64,000 bases of DNA from Physcomitrium patens (taxonomy: Eukaryota; Streptophyta; Bryopsida; Funariales; Funariaceae), in contig NC_037253.1 in the NCBI RefSeq assembly GCF_000002425.4, forward strand, positions 12,059,145 to 12,123,144, written 5' to 3'. Position 1 is the first letter of the stretch. Each line of letters opens with the position of its first letter. The notes below the pieces were generated by a model. That model was not told the DNA's origin. It made no database searches and saw only the letters and a list, made by a program, of their open reading frames with translations. The position numbers were made by a program, and so were the translations under genes. Below are positions 60,043 to 64,000 of this stretch, piece after piece.

Positions 60043-60942
60043 TGTATGTAGGGTTAAGAAAAGCCAATACACTGATGAATGGATAATTTAAAGGATATGA
60101 TAGATGATTAAGAAAAAAAAGTAATTATCATTGGATGTGTAATGTTTGGTATCTAAAAGTAAGTATAAATTTGTTGAAGAAGAAGTACAAGGGGCCCAAA
60201 TTATGAGAGTTTAGAATCAAAGTATACTTCGTATTACCTCTTATTTTTTTATTTTATTTTCTTTTGTAATAACATAAAAGTTGAGAGATTTGGAATCCAT
60301 TCTGCTTGTTGAACAGTGTAAATCAAGAGTATTATAATAAAAATAAAAATTGGATCTTTATATTGTTGAGTAAGAAATTGAATTTGTTGATTATTTAGTT
60401 CTATTTGGATGATTAGAAGTCACTGACTAAAGATGTTGGTATAGTTCAATTATAAAGGATGATATTATGTTGTATTGGTTGTACTAGATGAATAGTGAAA
60501 GTGATCTATAAGAGATGAATAGAATTGGATGTGTGAAAGAGAATATAGAAAAAATGATTAGTTTCAAAATATATTCTTAGTAAAGATTTATATCCAGTAA
60601 TTGGAATATTGAGTGAGTGTATATAATCTGTTAAGGCAATACAATATTACATGATGGTGTTATGAGATTAGAGAAAGACAAGTGAGTAAAATAGGTGATT
60701 TATGGAAGACAAGATTACAAACATTTATATTTGACTCTAAATAGGAATCTTTGGATAGTTATAGAAATTGAAGTCATTTTAGAGTGTTTTATATATCAAT
60801 AGAATTTAGCCAATCAAGAACGGTTAATTATGTAATTCTAACAAGTATATCTCATATAAATAGTCTTTCTCCATATTTGAATCTATCTTTGTAGGTTTAT
60901 TTTTATTAGATTAGTCTGAAATAAGCAAAATGACACTACAAC
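60043..60942 (+). repeat. Second, more decayed D-related solo LTR
   Basis: Similar to 59136-59887 throughout: GTAATTATCATTGGATG near the start, TTAATTATGTAATTCTAACA and TCATATAAATAGTC near the end. The edges are approximate. Confidence 0.5.
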
Positions 60943-60959
60943 AATCTATCTCAATATTA

Positions 60960-61800
60960 CAATATTAAATATTATATAATTAGTAATCATTTTAAATAGA
61001 GTTAAATAATTTATTTCAATCACAACTATTACTCCAATCAAATAATATTTTTTTAGCTTTTGTAGCTAAAACAACTTTCCATAATTTCTTCTTTACTTGT
61101 AAATATTCATGTTGGCATTTATTTAAAATCTTTGCCATAAAATTGATCATAGCCGAAATACAAATCATCTATTGAATAAATTTCCTTCTTTACAAATACT
61201 TTAGTAAATTCATCTACTGTTGGACCAATTTCTATATTTCTAATAGTTATTATATTTACTAACTGTATATTTTAAATAAACCATAAAAATCTATTTTGTT
61301 TAGATACTATAAACCATCAATTAGAATATAGTACAAAAAAAGGCTCCAAAATATTCATTTACATCTTTCTTTTCAATAATTCTATCAAACTTAATAAATG
61401 TGCCATTGGTATTAAAATTAGTCTCAAATTTTAAGATATATGTGGTGCAATAAAAATAATCATAGATGTTATAATATTTAAATCAACTCATCCAATTTCA
61501 TGAGATTCAAAGGCAAATGATTTATCTTCTTTTATCAATATTTCTTTGAAATACACAATTTCCTCTTGTAACAAAGAACCATCAAATCTAATCCTTAATT
61601 CTTTAGAAGTCTCCTTAAGAAAGTTATATCCAATATTCTTTAAATCCTTTAAATTCTTTTTACTTGATGCTTCTATATTCTATTCTTTTGAATCTTTTAG
61701 CAAAGGTTCCACAATAGATTTTACTTTCTTATTGCTATCTTATATTTTATTTCTATAATAACCTCTAGTATTTGAAATAATTTAATCATAAAGTTAATAT
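60960..61800 (-). pseudogene. G2 RT remnant
   Basis: On the minus strand it follows G2 pol from about intact 19660 to 20110: QEEIVYFKEILIKEDKSFAFESHEIG, then PMAHLLSLIELLKRKM and LEPFF, and a decayed NWSNSR..NLFNR..FVFRL segment matching IGDLYSGYDQF. Frame-breaking changes are frequent. Chromovirus copy E is inserted next to it at 61891. Confidence 0.65.
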
Positions 61801-61890
61801 TTTAATCTAATAGATGCAATCAATTCCAAAGGATCATCCAATCTATTTTCTTTATAAATACCAAAAATAATTTTATCATTTCTAATATAT

Positions 61891-62435
61891 TGTCATAGAC
61901 ATATATATTTATCTTGATAATTATCTAGATAATAAACATAGGTAGAAGTAAGTCAAAGTAGATAAACATGATAATATCTTGTAGAAAGCTTCCTAGAAGC
62001 TTCATAGATGCTACTTTGCCTTTATACATGTCTATAGTTGATTTTTAGGTTAAAAACTTGGCCAATAAAGAGGCCATGTATCGACATGTTGACTACTTAT
62101 AGTACAAGTTGGACATATGGCGTACACCTAGGAAACTTCTCTTACAAATTAGACATGTGTCTTGTAAGTTGGATGCATATTTGAGGTCCTATAGCATATT
62201 GCCACATATTCCTTAGTTAAGTAGTATATATAGAGGCAAGAGTGAGGCCATCCTCACTCTTATCAATTCCTTTCATGGTTTTTAGTCTAATTTCAAGAGT
62301 CTTATGTTTTTTAGTCTTTGGTAATAGCCATTCTAGTTCTTCCTTGAATATATATACTTTCTTCTATTTTGTCATTTTTTTTTTGACACAAATTCTACAA
62401 CTTTATATATCTTTTTCTAGTTAGTATTATTGACA
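61891..62435 (+). repeat. Chromovirus copy E 5' LTR, 545 bp
   Basis: TGTCATAGAC … TTATTGACA. TATA-like box at about 62223-62232 and hairpin at 62240-62259 with a compensated base pair relative to 42161-42180. Confidence 0.9.
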
Positions 62436-62640
62436 AATTGACAAGAGTACACATACAATATCAGAGTTTTGTCTTTTCTTGATTAAGAGTGGATTACCAC
62501 TTTCTCTTGATAAGACATAAGCATATTAGAAGTTGCTGATTACCCTCTTCTAAATTGATATTGTTTCTAGAATTTTTTTTTCTTGATTCTTGAGCATTGT
62601 ATTTTTTGAGAATAAACACCTTTCTTTTTATTGTGCTAGC

Positions 62641-63646
62641 ATGGCAAAGCTTGCTGAAATGTCGAGTGCAATGGCTCAAATGTAAGAGCAAATAAGAAAA
62701 TTAATCCTTGGAATGCATCAACTCAGTCTACCACTACAAGAAGCAACAAGATTATCAAGCAATGAAGATATAGAGATGATTGGAGTTACTTCAATATCTA
62801 CACTAAGCCATACTACTGCTCCTATAATGAAACAACATTCAAGTTTCAAAGACCAAAAATTAGATTGTTTGAGAAGTTTGATGGCATAAGATCTAAGTAT
62901 CAAGGATTCATCAATTAGGTACAATTGGTGATTGAACTACAACTTCAAAGTTATCCAACTCAAGGATCATAAGTCTGGTTTATTGGAACATTACTTTCAA
63001 GTTCTACTTTATCATGGTTTTGATTATTTTTGAATGACGAGATCGAATATTGGATAATTTAGAAGCATTTGTAGCAGAGTTTTGATGTATATGTAGAGAA
63101 TATGATGCAATCTATATTGCAATCAACAAGATTCCTATCTTATAACAAAGCAATCAATTAGTGTTATTATATGCTTCATAATTTTGAAAATTAAGGATAA
63201 ATATCAAGTGGGATGATACAACACTCATTAGCCAATTTTTCTAAAGATTACAACATGAAGTAAAGAAATTGATGCTCAATTTATCTGATCTTCATACATT
63301 GAGTCAAGCAATTGACTTTGCTGTAAAATAAGATAATTGGCTTTTTGAGTTTTGATCTGAGAATCACACAAAAGAACCTCAACATTATTACAATTCAATG
63401 ATGGTACCAACGACTTTTCAATCTAAGCATTTAAAAGTAGAAGACTTATAAATTGATGCATTACATTTTAAATCTCTTATCGATCAAGAAAAGACTTATA
63501 GTTGTCAAGAAGGACTATATTTATATTATGGAGAAGCTAAGCATATTCCTCAATATTATCAAAAGAAACGACACAACTACAAAATGAAGAGTACTACTAT
63601 CAAAGATGAAAACATGTCAAAAAATAAATTTGTCTAACTATAATAG
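62641..63646 (+). pseudogene. Chromovirus gag, copy E
   Basis: ATG 62641 to TAG 63644-63646. Matches gag at 42566-43570. Stops arise at former Gln and Arg codons, e.g. ATGTAAGAGCAA at about 62681. All three Cys of the knuckle now read Tyr (LYYGEAKHIPQYY), each by a TGT-to-TAT change. Where the copy at 42566 has its first and third N-terminal stops, this copy has CAA, which helps infer the original codons. Confidence 0.8.
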
Positions 63647-63651
63647 GAACT

Positions 63652-64000
63652 ATGCAGCTGGAATCTTATACAATTCTTAATAAAGATCTTATTCTCTCCT
63701 TAGAAACCTCTCTTTGTTTTACAATAGATATACATTTAGGATCTAATAATCACATGGCCTCTGCCTTAATAGATTCAAGAGCCTTAGCTTGTTTTTTAGA
63801 TGAAGAATTTATTAAAAGTCATAATGTATAATTAGTATGAAAATCTAAACCCGTATACGTAGAAGTTATAGACAGTCGTCTATTATCTTTTGGAGATGTT
63901 ACTCATGAAATACTTCTTATAGATGTAGTACTAAATGGTTATAATAGTCGTATAATTTTTTATATTATTATATCTCCTTCTAATTCAATAATTTTAGGTT
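63652..64000 (+). pseudogene. Chromovirus pol start (protease), copy E
   Basis: ATG at 63652, 8 bases after the first base of the gag stop, the same spacing as at 43568/43576. The protease motif reads ALIDSRALACFLDEEF, with the Gly of DSG changed to Arg. Runs off the window end. Confidence 0.8.

Larger units (their letters stand above)
61891..64000 (+). mobile_element. Chromovirus copy E, 5' part, cut by window end
   Basis: LTR, gag and the start of pol, colinear with 41802 onward. More decayed than that copy but less than copy C. Internal sequence after the LTR starts AATTGACAAGAGTACAC, the same as at 42354 onward. Confidence 0.9.

Overview
This looks like a piece of a land-plant nuclear genome, most likely a bryophyte and perhaps a moss. 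The evidence is one plant-type LRR receptor kinase gene with a GT-AG intron, a retrotransposon priming site matching the plant initiator tRNA-Met anticodon arm, and Ty3 elements of types I associate with mosses and fungi. The species call is inference. The DNA is AT-rich and nearly all of it is nested LTR retrotransposons. The exception is a more GC-balanced island of about 9 kb (roughly 26.6-35.7 kb) that holds the receptor kinase.

Layout. 1-2435: 5' part of a Ty3 element (family G2, minus strand) inserted in a decayed Ty3 chromovirus (copy A, 2436-7503), which also contains a G2 solo LTR (4358-5832). About 8100-8945: LINE endonuclease remnant. 9194-12456 and 25033-25460: chromovirus copy C (minus). 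Its LTR is split by a G2 solo LTR (9541-10872) and its integrase is split by a Ty1/copia element (12457-25032, minus). The copia gag is in turn split by a nearly complete, recent G2 element (15342-23902, plus). 28560-33048: LRR receptor kinase (minus) with an apparent one-base frameshift. 36.3-37.7 kb: copia fragment. 37743-41.4 kb: G2 3' LTR (itself split by another G2 solo LTR) plus integrase remnant. 41802-48174: structurally complete chromovirus with a perfect TCAAT target duplication. 48298-50058: G2 solo LTR. 51138-58811: a third Ty3 lineage (element D, minus). 59136-60942: two solo LTRs related to D. About 60960-61800: G2 reverse transcriptase remnant. 61891-64000: 5' end of a further chromovirus copy (E), cut by the window edge.

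How it fits together. The order of insertion can be read from the nesting: copy C, then copia (LTRs about 9% different), then G2 (LTRs differ at about 3 of 1251 positions). Essentially every retroelement reading frame carries stops. Where the original codon can be judged, most are CAA, CAG, CGA or TGG changed by a C-to-T or G-to-A transition, as expected for long-methylated DNA.

The observations I rate highest are: a conserved third reading frame after the chromodomain in three chromovirus copies; a half-tRNA (initiator Met) primer site in the copia element; a G2 pol that resembles elements I know from basidiomycete fungi and makes 4-bp target duplications; a G2 LTR that carries a piece of element D gag; and the receptor kinase frameshift.
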